Program-made: the position numbers and the translations under genes
Notes under the pieces: generated by a model
The model's input: only the letters and a program-made list of their open reading frames with translations
What the model was told of the DNA's origin: nothing
Database searches by the model: none
DNA from: JANQEA01 sp964466035
GTDB taxonomy: Bacteria; Bipolaricaulota; Bipolaricaulia; UBA7950; UBA9294
Length of the DNA stretch: 64,000 bases
Assembly: GCA_964466035.1 (NCBI GenBank)
Contig: CAYXLR010000003.1
Location: forward strand, 1 to 64,000
Reading direction: 5' to 3'
Shown here: positions 9,977-17,381 of the stretch, piece by piece
Numbering within the stretch: the stretch's first letter is position 1
How the letters are laid out: each line of letters begins with the position of its first letter

Positions 9977-10279
9977 CTACGAGCGCTTCTCGATCTCCTC
10001 TTCCACTTCCTCCGCGCCCTCGGCGTAATAGCGCTCCTCGTCCGGGGCCAGCTCGCGAAGCAGCCGGAGGAACTCGCCAGCGTGGACGCGCTCCTCGTCG
10101 GCGATCTCCGTCAACACCTTGATCGCGAGCTCGTTGTCCGTCGACTCGGCGAGCTGCATGTACAGCTGAATCGCCTCATACTCCGCCGCGACCATGAACC
10201 GGATGGCGCGGACGAGTTCCCCCTCGGTCAGCTTCCTGTCGCTCTTCAACCCGGAAAACGGCGACCCGAACTCCGGCAT
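9977..10279 (-). CDS. EncFtn-like ferritin domain protein
   Basis: A 100-residue helical protein resembling encapsulated ferritins, which oxidise Fe2+ at a dimer interface. Glu33 or Glu35 (AAEYEAIQLY) and Glu62/His66 (ADEERVHAGEF) match the iron ligands of that family in spacing. The C-terminus is acidic and ends EIEKRS, without the short hydrophobic cargo peptide that targets proteins into encapsulin shells. No encapsulin gene is in the window. AAGGAG precedes the ATG. It is convergent with feoB, which supports an iron storage or buffering role. A related rubrerythrin-like function is the alternative. Confidence 0.75.
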   Translation of the reverse strand: MPEFGSPFSGLKSDRKLTEGELVRAIRFMVAAEYEAIQLYMQLAESTDNELAIKVLTEIADEERVHAGEFLRLLRELAPDEERYYAEGAEEVEEEIEKRS

Positions 10280-10300
10280 GTCCGCTCCTTCCCTTCCGTC

Positions 10301-10476
10301 CTACCCGGCGGCCGACGCGTTGAGCAAATCGGCCTTCGACGCCCACCCGCGGCGAGCGGTCAGGACGCCGAGCCGCATGAAATCGAGCTGCTCCGGGGCG
10401 TGGGCGTCGGTGCCGATCGCCAGCCTCGCCCCGGCGTCAAGCGCGCGGCGGACGAGCTCGGCCCCGAGGTCAAGCC
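10301..10476 (-). pseudogene. PolX C-terminal remnant
   Basis: Encodes LDLGAELVRRALDAGARLA...LTARRGWASKADLLNASAAG and ends in TAG at 10301-10303. This matches the last 55-60 residues of the intact PolX (24281-25987), including the PHP-domain IGTDAH motif, at about 80 percent DNA identity. There is no start and no upstream part; near 10470 the sequence turns into a tlyA tail on the other strand. It lies directly upstream of the EncFtn gene on the same strand, so that gene's promoter must lie within these remnants. Confidence 0.85.
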
Positions 10477-10671
10477 GGGGCGGAGAAGCTCCCGTCCGAC
10501 GGCGTCGTGAAGCGCGAAACCGACCGCGACGCCGTTCTTCAGGATCTTCGGACGTTCGTCGAGATCGAGACGCCATGGTCCGTCGTCGGGGAGATGGAAT
10601 CACCGATCGAGGGCGAGAGGGGTAACGTCGAGGTCTTACTGCACATCAGGCCGAAGCACTCATCAAGCTAG
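10477..10671 (+). pseudogene. tlyA 3'-end remnant (copy 3)
   Basis: An open frame encoding AEKLPSDGVVKRETDRDAVL... to LLHIRPKHSSS and TAG at 10669-10671, matching the last 60 residues of TlyA. Bases 10477-10557 are almost identical to 4286-4366, including one run of 32 and one of 38 identical bases. After 10557 identity drops to about 70 percent. The N-terminal three quarters of the gene is absent. The sharp change in identity looks like a recombination boundary rather than plain decay. Confidence 0.85.
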
Positions 10672-10692
10672 GAAGCGTCGACCGCAGACTCG

Positions 10693-11097
10693 CTACTCCA
10701 GCAGCCGCTTCTCGCCGGAGAGGGCTTGGAGCCCGGAGATGTTCTGACTGCACTCCAGGCAGCCGAGGTACTTCCCGGCCCCGTTGCGGAGCGCGCGGTA
10801 CTCGATGAGGATCTTCTGTTTTGCTCCGCCCATGCCCACGGGGAGATCGATCCAGAACCTCGCGCTGTCCCGCGCTCCGGCTTTCATCTCGGCAAGGATC
10901 GTCTCGACCTTGTCCAAGCTCTTCTTCGGGTGACAGTCCCTCACGTTCCGACCGACGACTCCCTTCGGCCGCTTGAAGATCCGCGTCTCGTGCTTGTTCC
11001 ACGCGAGGACCTCGTCGTTGGCATCGACGACCGAGAACTCGATGGGCATCGCTTCCAACATCGCATCGAGCACATCGTCAGACAGTCTACCGATCAT
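10693..11097 (-). CDS. stand-alone PAS domain protein
   Basis: A 134-residue cytoplasmic protein consisting of one PAS sensor domain (LEAMPIEFSVVDANDEVLAW... GRNVRDCHPKKS ... KYLGCLECSQNIS). It is like the PAS part of DUF438 proteins, which may bind haem or another small ligand. There is no kinase or output domain. The ATG at 11097 is preferred because AGGAAG lies 7 bases upstream; a longer form to 11136 is less likely. The ligand is unknown. It stands alone next to the tlyA remnant, so the partner cannot be read from context. Confidence 0.75.
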   Translation of the reverse strand: MIGRLSDDVLDAMLEAMPIEFSVVDANDEVLAWNKHETRIFKRPKGVVGRNVRDCHPKKSLDKVETILAEMKAGARDSARFWIDLPVGMGGAKQKILIEYRALRNGAGKYLGCLECSQNISGLQALSGEKRLLE

Positions 11098-11228
11098 CGT
11101 CTCGCTTCCTTTCCCGTCGAACGTGCAGCTCCCCACGGATTGGGGCCAGATTCGCGCGCCCTACCGTACGGCGCGGCTGGCACGGAGGCAAGCGATCCCC
11201 CGCCGGGCGCGAGAGGAGACGTCGGGTC

Positions 11229-11903
11229 TCACGCCGGAGGACCGAAGAGGGACGCCGCCAGCGCGATCAGAAGCTGTCCGGTGTAGTAGAAGATCAAGCT
11301 GATACGCCGGTACCTCCAGGGTTTCCAGAATCGGCATGCCGCCAGAATCGCATCCGATACGTAAAACGACACCGCCCCCACCGCGATCATCACCGCCTGC
11401 CCCGTGCCGAGGGCCGGGCTGGGCAGTGTCGATACAGCGCGGCTCACCATCAGCGAGATCGCCACGATGTACACGAGGACCGGTCCCTGCATCCCTTCCA
11501 GTCTCGGCCTCAACAGCCGGTAGAGGATCCCCCCGACGGCGAGCAGGACCGCCGCGGACAGCGCGTCCCACCAGGAGGCGCGCCCGAGGATCCCGAACGC
11601 CACCGCGTAGGCGACGTGCGCCAACAGGAAGGATCCCAGTCCTGCAAGAAGAGCGTTGCGTCTCTCCTCGAACATCAACGCGACGTCCCCTGCCAGCGAG
11701 AACGCAAGCCCCACCAGGACGCCGATCGTGTAGACCATGCTCCTCTCGGGCTGAAGGAACGACAGGGACGCGACTGCGATCACGATCAGCGTGGAGAGGG
11801 GCTTGAGCACGTAGACCTGCCGCCACTTCCCGAGGATCCCCGCACGAACGAGGAAGGGGATCGTCACAGCGAGCACAGGAATCGAGTAGAACGCTGGCGC
11901 CAT
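11229..11903 (-). CDS. YhhN family membrane protein (lysoplasmalogenase-like)
   Basis: A 224-residue integral membrane protein with about eight hydrophobic segments, of the YhhN/TMEM86 family, whose characterised members hydrolyse the vinyl-ether bond of lysoplasmalogens. The family pattern is visible in KPLSTLIVIAVA, GLAFSLAGDVALMF (acidic residue in a membrane helix) and VSFYVSDAILA. GAGAGGCGG precedes the ATG. Plasmalogens are common in anaerobes, so a lipid turnover role is reasonable, but activity is inferred only from the family. Confidence 0.82.
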   Translation of the reverse strand: MAPAFYSIPVLAVTIPFLVRAGILGKWRQVYVLKPLSTLIVIAVASLSFLQPERSMVYTIGVLVGLAFSLAGDVALMFEERRNALLAGLGSFLLAHVAYAVAFGILGRASWWDALSAAVLLAVGGILYRLLRPRLEGMQGPVLVYIVAISLMVSRAVSTLPSPALGTGQAVMIAVGAVSFYVSDAILAACRFWKPWRYRRISLIFYYTGQLLIALAASLFGPPA

Positions 11904-11997
11904 CGGACCGCCTCTCTCCGCCTCTACAGCCTACTCAGGAGCGAGCGAAGAACCCAACGCTGACTCCGAGGAGAGCCCGGGGAACGAGGAGGATCGC

Positions 11998-12756
11998 TCA
12001 CTTCTTCCCGCACAGGATCCCCGCGGTTCCCAGCATGAACGGGAGCTTGAGGGCCCTGGGGATGAACGCAGATTCGCTCGTGTCGATGAACTCCACGGAT
12101 TCGACCCCCCAGCTCCTGACGGTATCGAGCAGGTCATCGATTTCCCCGTAAACCAGCCGCCAGAGGAAGAGGTCCTGGAACACGAACCACCCGCCCGCTT
12201 TCAACACCCGCAGGGCCTCGTTGAGCAGTCGGCGTTTGTCCCGAACGCCCCGCACTTCGTGGAACACGAAGTTGCTCACGACCAAATCGAACGCTTCGTC
12301 GTCGAACGGGAGCGACGCGGCGTCCGCGCGCTCGAACGAGACGCGCTCCGCCACCCCCTCGAGACCCGCGTTTCCCTCACAGAGCCGTTTCGAGGACTCC
12401 CAGCCTCCGCTCCAGCGGTCGATGCCGACGACTCGGGTGTTCAGGTATCTCTTCGCGATGTGGATCGCCAGCGCGCCGCTCCCGCACCCGATGTCGAGGA
12501 CCTTTCCCTCCCCGTCCCAGTCCGGCACGTGCGACAAGACCAGATCCAAGACCTTCGCCTGGATGTCCCGCCCCTTCGGCGAGAACGCGTACCGAGCGTA
12601 CGCGAAGTAGGCAGAAACGAGGAGGAAGAAGCCCGCGGCGATGCCCAACGGAGGGAGGAAAAAGGCCGAGCCCCCGAGGAGAAGAGCCAGCACGCCCGGC
12701 ACAAGGACAAGTCTTGACGAAACCCAGTTTCCGTACTTCGCCGTCTTGTTCTCCAC
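11998..12756 (-). CDS. class I SAM-dependent methyltransferase with N-terminal membrane anchor
   Basis: The 252 residues start at a GTG after AAGGAGTG, four bases past the stop of the preceding gene. Two hydrophobic segments (about 15-55) precede a Rossmann methyltransferase domain: VLDIGCGSGALAIHIAK (motif I), VVGIDRWSGG, ADAASLPFDDEAFDLVVSN (motifs II-III). The anchor suggests action at the membrane face; the substrate is unknown. It is probably cotranscribed with the HicB-DinB and thioesterase genes. Confidence 0.8.
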   Translation of the reverse strand: MENKTAKYGNWVSSRLVLVPGVLALLLGGSAFFLPPLGIAAGFFLLVSAYFAYARYAFSPKGRDIQAKVLDLVLSHVPDWDGEGKVLDIGCGSGALAIHIAKRYLNTRVVGIDRWSGGWESSKRLCEGNAGLEGVAERVSFERADAASLPFDDEAFDLVVSNFVFHEVRGVRDKRRLLNEALRVLKAGGWFVFQDLFLWRLVYGEIDDLLDTVRSWGVESVEFIDTSESAFIPRALKLPFMLGTAGILCGKK

Positions 12757-12760
12757 GGGT

Positions 12761-13519
12761 TCACTCCTTCCGGATCTCGGGCACCTGACGCTTCAGGCCG
12801 CACAAGTGTATCCACGCATGCTCGGCCTGGCGGCGGCAGACCTTGGTGTAGGTCCAGCGCTCGTTCGGGTCCTTGGTAGGGAAGCGGGTCGGGACGTGGA
12901 CCGTCGCGCGCGCGGAGTACGGAACGGACAGCAGGTGCGACTCGGCAACGGCGAACAGCCGATCGATCCGATCGAGCATGTCCTCGCCGGCGAGCTCGTC
13001 CGGCTCGGGAAGGTCGTCATCGATCCGCGAGCAATACCACCAGACGCAGTTGCCGACGTGCTCGAGCGTCTTGTCGATGGAGCGTCGGTCCGGCGCCGGC
13101 CTCCCAACGCGATCGGACGCGGACAGAGGTTCGACCGCGTCCCGCATCCGATCGAGCACCCGGCGGACGAAGCGAAGGTGCGCGGCGATCGCGCGGTCAT
13201 CGAGCGGACGAAGATCGTACCGGAAGAGAACGGCGGCGTTCCCCGACTCCCAGACCGGCGCGCCGGCGACGTGCTCCGCGACGACGACCCGAAGAGCGGA
13301 GGAGCCCTCCGCGGTCCCCGGCGTGAGATCGGCCAAGCCCTCCGCGCGGAGCCACGCGGCGTACTCGGCGATCCGGTCCGACGCGATCGCCTCCGCTTCC
13401 TCGGCGTTGCGAGCGCGGAAGCAGAGGCCGGGCAGCGCCGGGACGTGCCCGAGACAACCTTGGGTCCCTGCGTCCTCCACCAGAAGATCGAACGAGCTGC
13501 GATCGAACTTCGGTGTCAT
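12761..13519 (-). CDS. HicB-like/DinB-like two-domain protein
   Basis: 252 residues. The first 60 resemble the HicB partial-RNase-H fold (QGCLGHVPALPGLCFRARNAEEAEAIASDRIAEY, the usual antitoxin pattern). The remainder looks like a DinB four-helix metal-binding domain (HLRFVRRVLDRM, ...LEHVGNCVWWYCSRIDDDL, ...AEHAWIHLCGLKRQ). There is no HicA toxin nearby and no DNA-binding segment, so this is not an ordinary antitoxin. ATG at 13519 overlaps the thioesterase stop by 4 bases with GGGGAGG upstream. Function unknown. Confidence 0.65.
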   Translation of the reverse strand: MTPKFDRSSFDLLVEDAGTQGCLGHVPALPGLCFRARNAEEAEAIASDRIAEYAAWLRAEGLADLTPGTAEGSSALRVVVAEHVAGAPVWESGNAAVLFRYDLRPLDDRAIAAHLRFVRRVLDRMRDAVEPLSASDRVGRPAPDRRSIDKTLEHVGNCVWWYCSRIDDDLPEPDELAGEDMLDRIDRLFAVAESHLLSVPYSARATVHVPTRFPTKDPNERWTYTKVCRRQAEHAWIHLCGLKRQVPEIRKE

Positions 13520-13989
13520 CCCCGCTCCTCCCCGTCCGGAAGGACGGTGAACGCCCGACGGATGGTCGCGGGGATCGCGCACGGCCGTCCGTCCTCCGCA
13601 CGGACGAACACCCAGTCGGTCTCCCCTCTCGCGAGGACGACACCGTCGGACGGACGCACGAACTCGTACCGCCGCAGCGATCGGACGCGCCGGCAGTTGG
13701 CGACCCACGTGCGAACCTCGATCCGATCGCCCGCGAAGCCCGGGCGGAGGTACTCGATCCGGTGGGACCGCGCCACCCACGTCCCACCGGCGGCGCGCAT
13801 CGGTTCAACGCCGCCGACCGTGGCGAAGTGCCGGACGGCGACGTCCTGCATCCATTGGACGTAGGCGACGTTGTTGACGTGCCCGTTCCCGTCGATCACG
13901 TCGTCCGGAACGACGATCTCTTCGCGATGGATCGCTTCCTCTCGCGCATCTTGGCGCGTGGCTTCCGCTGCTTCACGTCGCACGTCCAC
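13516..13989 (-). CDS. acyl-CoA thioesterase, 4-hydroxybenzoyl-CoA type hot-dog fold
   Basis: Hydrolyses an acyl-CoA thioester; the substrate is not known. The hot-dog signature is VIDGNGHVNNVAYVQWMQDVAVRHF, with GNGHVNN in the position of the family's DxxGHVNN; the aspartate is kept as PDDVIDGNGH. The rest of the 157 residues (RIEVRTWVANCRRVRSLRRYEF...) fits the family length. The start is uncertain: GTG at 13989 gives the usual length but has no clear ribosome site. Its stop overlaps the next gene. Confidence 0.78.
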   Translation of the reverse strand: MDVRREAAEATRQDAREEAIHREEIVVPDDVIDGNGHVNNVAYVQWMQDVAVRHFATVGGVEPMRAAGGTWVARSHRIEYLRPGFAGDRIEVRTWVANCRRVRSLRRYEFVRPSDGVVLARGETDWVFVRAEDGRPCAIPATIRRAFTVLPDGEERG

Positions 13990-14078
13990 GGTTGGGATGC
14001 TAAAGAGGTGCGGCCGTCCGTTCAACCCGCGAGCCTCCGGGGGACTCGGGACAGCGAGCGGACTCGGGCCTCGCCGCG

Positions 14079-15512
14079 CTACTCGGTGTCCGGCCAGATG
14101 TCCCACTTCCAGGTGGTCTGAGCCTGTTGCCCTCCGCCGGGCGGCTTCCTCCCGTGAACGGTCGCCAAGCAGAGACGCTCCCCGTTGCTTCGCAGATGCA
14201 CGATCCCCTTCAAGGACCTCGCGTAAAGCTCTCGCGTACCGGCGCGGAACTCCCGCATCTCCTCGCGCGACAACTTGCTGAAGCAGGCGGCGAGCTCCGT
14301 GCAGAAGACCGCCGGCCTGGGGTGCTTCGAGTAGCGGGTGATGGTCCCCATGAGAACGGCGCGCGGATGGCCGTGGGCGTCGTTCTTCGCGTCCCCCGAC
14401 GAGATCACGGCGACGTTCGGCGCCAGGACCTTCAGGAAGTCGAGCAGGAAGTGCTGGCTCCCGTGGTGGGCGGCCTTGTACACGTCGGCGGCGAGCTCCT
14501 TCGGATCCTCGATCGTCGCCGAGAGGTCGTGCAGGACATCCTCCATCGACGGCTCGTTCAGATCGCCGGTCAGAAGGATCCGGTTGTCGCCGTGGACCAC
14601 GCGCAGCACGATCGAGTTCCCGTTCACCGTCCGGGCGGCGTTCCCGTACCAGGGATACGACAGCTCGCCGTCCCTTCTCCTGGCCCGCGGCCAAAGGACT
14701 TCGATGGTCAGATACCGGTTGTCCGCGTCGAACGGCGGGACGTGGCCGTGCGTCCGGTCGAGGCGTCGGCAGACGAATCCCTCGGGCGGCAGATCGATGC
14801 GGGTGACTCGCCCTTTGCTCTCCTTCATCCTCCGGACGACGACCGGAAGATTCTCCTCGGCCTTGTCGATCGCGGCGAGGAGACGCTTCATGAGGTACTT
14901 CAGCTCCGGACGACCGTTCACCGACGGACGATCCTCCAAACCGAAGACGCGTTTGTTCGACGCCGATTTGGGCCCCGGATCCAGAGCGCCCTCCTTCCTC
15001 CGAAACAGGCCGTTATGGAAGACGCGCTTCACGGCGATTCGCGGGTGCCTGAGGATCTTGATCAAGCCATTGACGTGGTCGCTGTCGCTGTGCGTCGCGA
15101 TCACGGCGTCGAAGTCGATGTAGTGGTCCCTCTTGTCGAGTCGGTACTTGTTGACGATGAATTCGAGCGCGTCGTCCGTCGCACCGCCGTCGACGAGGAC
15201 GCGCCGGTCGTCCGGCGTCTGGATCAGGATCGAGTCGCCCTGATCCACATCGATGAAGTAGATTTCGAGCTGCCGCCTTCGCGTGATGTCCTCGGCAAGC
15301 GCGTAGCCGCTCCCTCCACGGTAGCGGACCGGAACCCGCTTCGTGGACGGGATCTGACCGCCTGGGGCATCGATCTTCAGCCACTCTCCCAGAAGAACCT
15401 TCGCCGCCTTTGAGCTGCCTCGGGCCTTCTGGTAGATGTCGACGAGCGGCTTGTTGGCGTAGACGTAATCGGGGTATCGAGGATCCAAGATCCGACTCAG
15501 ATCTTCGTGCAC
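14079..15512 (-). CDS. soluble ComEC/Rec2-like metallo-beta-lactamase protein
   Basis: 477 residues, GTG start. The MBL fold resembles the C-terminal domain of the competence protein ComEC, a possible nuclease: IDVDQGDSILIQTPD, THSDSDHVNGL (metal ligands), RILLTGDLN and AAHHGSQHFL. Unlike ComEC there are no membrane segments, and about 90 residues of different sequence precede the fold. The long insert between the metal motifs is unassigned. Stand-alone proteins of this kind are sometimes found in defence loci; no defence partner is seen here. The fold is sure, the role open. Confidence 0.8.
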   Translation of the reverse strand: MHEDLSRILDPRYPDYVYANKPLVDIYQKARGSSKAAKVLLGEWLKIDAPGGQIPSTKRVPVRYRGGSGYALAEDITRRRQLEIYFIDVDQGDSILIQTPDDRRVLVDGGATDDALEFIVNKYRLDKRDHYIDFDAVIATHSDSDHVNGLIKILRHPRIAVKRVFHNGLFRRKEGALDPGPKSASNKRVFGLEDRPSVNGRPELKYLMKRLLAAIDKAEENLPVVVRRMKESKGRVTRIDLPPEGFVCRRLDRTHGHVPPFDADNRYLTIEVLWPRARRRDGELSYPWYGNAARTVNGNSIVLRVVHGDNRILLTGDLNEPSMEDVLHDLSATIEDPKELAADVYKAAHHGSQHFLLDFLKVLAPNVAVISSGDAKNDAHGHPRAVLMGTITRYSKHPRPAVFCTELAACFSKLSREEMREFRAGTRELYARSLKGIVHLRSNGERLCLATVHGRKPPGGGQQAQTTWKWDIWPDTE

Positions 15513-15606
15513 CTCCGCCTCCCTTCGTTGCTCGACGCCGTCCCCGCTCCGAGCGCGAGGCGCCCTTCCCGCGTTTGCCCTCGGTTACCTGCGCTGTTCG
15601 CCGTCC

Positions 15607-15636
15607 ATCCTACGTGCTCAGGTGTTTGCCGAACAA
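15607..15636 (-). promoter_or_regulatory. candidate promoter of the ComEC-like gene
   Basis: The minus strand shows TTGTTC (15631-15636), an 18-base spacer and TAGGAT (15607-15612), about 95 bases before the GTG start. It lies in the 190-base space 15513-15705, which otherwise holds nothing I recognise. Confidence 0.4.
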
Positions 15637-15705
15637 CCGCGAAGCTCGATGCAACCCGGAGGGACGAAGAAGCCGCGTCCGTCGGCTCGCGGAGCGGGCG
15701 TTCGT

Positions 15706-16347
15706 CTAGCGGAGAAGGGCCGCGGCCAGATCGGGGAACGACTCGTAGACCGGGCAGCCGGTTGCTCGCAGCCGCGCGGCGCTTTGATGGCCTCCGGCGA
15801 TCAAGGCCACGGAGATTCCCAGAGCCTGGGCGACCTCGGCGTCGTGATCCGTGTCGCCGATGAGGATCGCGGAGTCCGGCCGGATGGCGAAGCTCGCCAG
15901 TAGCTCGCGGCCGCGTTCGACCTTCGAGTCCCCCTCCAGATGCGACAACCCGTAGACCGCCGCGAAGAAACCGTCGATTCCCAGGTGCTCGATCGTGGCG
16001 GAGAGCATCCGCTCCTCCATCGCGGAGAGCACGAATTGACGCACGCCGACGTCGCCGAGAGCCGCCAGCGCACGGCGCACGCCGTCGTGAAGCGGGCAAG
16101 ACGGGAGCCCCGGTGTGTACGCCTCGAAGAACTCCGCCGACAGTTCGCTCATCGGCTCTCTGTCCGTGTCGAGGCCGATCCGTCGGTAGTAGTCGGCGAC
16201 CGGGAAGCCGAACACGTCCCGATACCGCTCAACCGTCAGCCGAGGCAGCTCCCGTCTCGCAAGCTGCGCGTTCACCGAGCGGACGACCAGGTCGACGTCG
16301 TCGATCAGCGTCCCGTTGAAGTCCCAGACGACCGCCTCGGCTACCAC
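15706..16347 (-). CDS. HAD superfamily phosphatase (phosphoglycolate phosphatase-like)
   Basis: A 213-residue HAD hydrolase with a helical cap. Motif I is VVWDFNGTLIDD: the nucleophile Asp is kept while the second Asp is Asn, as in a known DxNGT subgroup. Motif II is VLSAM, motif III is near the lysine of GDSKVERG, and motif IV is ILIGDTDHD. The GTG start lies in the last bases of the SDR gene, with GGGAACGAGG upstream, so the two are coupled. Substrate not known; a small sugar phosphate or phosphoglycolate is the usual guess. Confidence 0.82.
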   Translation of the reverse strand: MVAEAVVWDFNGTLIDDVDLVVRSVNAQLARRELPRLTVERYRDVFGFPVADYYRRIGLDTDREPMSELSAEFFEAYTPGLPSCPLHDGVRRALAALGDVGVRQFVLSAMEERMLSATIEHLGIDGFFAAVYGLSHLEGDSKVERGRELLASFAIRPDSAILIGDTDHDAEVAQALGISVALIAGGHQSAARLRATGCPVYESFPDLAAALLR

Positions 16348-17054
16348 GGAACCTCGTTCCCTTCCCAGTCGAGGAACTCGCCGCTGTCATCGGGCCCCAG
16401 CGACTCGATCACGCGCAGCATCCCGCCGATCGACTCCTCCGGCGTCATCGGAGCGTCCTCGTTGCGCGTCATCCGCGTCTGGACCCATCCCGGATGGAAG
16501 GCCACGACCTTGATTCCTGCGTCGCGGAGTTCGAACGACAGGCCCTTGGTGATCATGTTGAGGGCCGCCTTGCTGGCGCAGTAGCTGTACTTCCCGGGCC
16601 GATTCCACACCGAGATGCTCCCGTTGAGCGACGAGATGTTGACGACGATCGGACGATTTCCCGACTTCAGCAGCGGGAAGAACTTCTCGACCATCATCAG
16701 CGGCGCGATGCTGTTGACGAGGAAGGCTCGCGCCAGCTCCTCTTGGTCGAGTACGCCGAATACGCTTATGTGCTCCTCGTCGCCGGAGATGATCCCGGCG
16801 CTGTTGATCAGCATGTCGAGGCCGTCGACTTCTCCGGAAAGCGCCTCGAAAAGGCTTCGACGCGACGCCTCGTCGCCGACGTCCAGCGGATAGATCGACA
16901 GCCGATCGCCGTGTTCCGCCTTCAGATCCCGCAGGTCCGCCGAGCCCTCGGCGTTCCGGCTCGTCGCGATGACCCGGTCGCCCGCCTCGAGGAGCTGTCT
17001 CGCGAACTCCAGCCCGATGCCGCTGCTCCCCCCCGTGATCAGAACCGTCCTCAT
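16341..17054 (-). CDS. short-chain dehydrogenase/reductase
   Basis: A 237-residue NAD(P)-dependent oxidoreductase: TGGSSGIG coenzyme loop (7-14), NSAG, the catalytic Ser in NISSLNGS and the YSYCASK catalytic Tyr-Lys. Arg residues just after the first strand (TSRNAEG) hint at NADP preference. The late GWVQTRMTRN is close to the sniffer/carbonyl reductase-like branch. It forms an operon with the HAD phosphatase. Substrate unknown. Confidence 0.85.
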   Translation of the reverse strand: MRTVLITGGSSGIGLEFARQLLEAGDRVIATSRNAEGSADLRDLKAEHGDRLSIYPLDVGDEASRRSLFEALSGEVDGLDMLINSAGIISGDEEHISVFGVLDQEELARAFLVNSIAPLMMVEKFFPLLKSGNRPIVVNISSLNGSISVWNRPGKYSYCASKAALNMITKGLSFELRDAGIKVVAFHPGWVQTRMTRNEDAPMTPEESIGGMLRVIESLGPDDSGEFLDWEGNEVPW

Positions 17055-17201
17055 CCACTCTCCTTCACGTTCTCACGGATTCAACGCTGAAGGGGCGCAC
17101 CGTTCAGGCTCGGTCGGATCGAATGGAACACGAGCGCGAAACGGCGAGCGTCGACCGTGCTCGAAGCCGCGCCTGAAACCTCGGCCGGGCCGGGCCGTGC
17201 G

Positions 17202-17318
17202 TCAGAGCTGCCGCTCCTTCTCGGCCCGCTTGGCCTTCTTCGCGGCGCGCTTCTCCTTGATCGACTTCTGGGCCTTCTTCCTTCCGCTTCGCCTCTGTTT
17301 GTCCTGCGATTTCGCCAT
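17202..17318 (-). CDS. 38-residue lysine/arginine-rich small protein
   Basis: ATG at 17318 follows AGGGGG by 4-5 bases and the frame runs 38 codons to TGA at 17202. The product begins MAKSQDKQRRSGRKKAQKS and is almost entirely basic and charged (KEKRAAKKAKRAEKERQL at the end), with no hydrophobic core. It is probably a disordered or single-helix nucleic-acid binding protein. The clean ribosome site and the strongly protein-like third positions support it as real. No family recognised. Confidence 0.6.
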   Translation of the reverse strand: MAKSQDKQRRSGRKKAQKSIKEKRAAKKAKRAEKERQL

Positions 17319-17381
17319 GACGCCCCCTAACGTGAAAGATGGATTCCCCAGTCTACCCCAACCCGCCGCGCGGAGCACCGG

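Noticed and set aside
15706..16347. Inactive HAD because of DFNGT in motif I
   Set aside because: The nucleophile Asp remains and a DxNGT subgroup of HAD phosphatases is common, so inactivation is not indicated.
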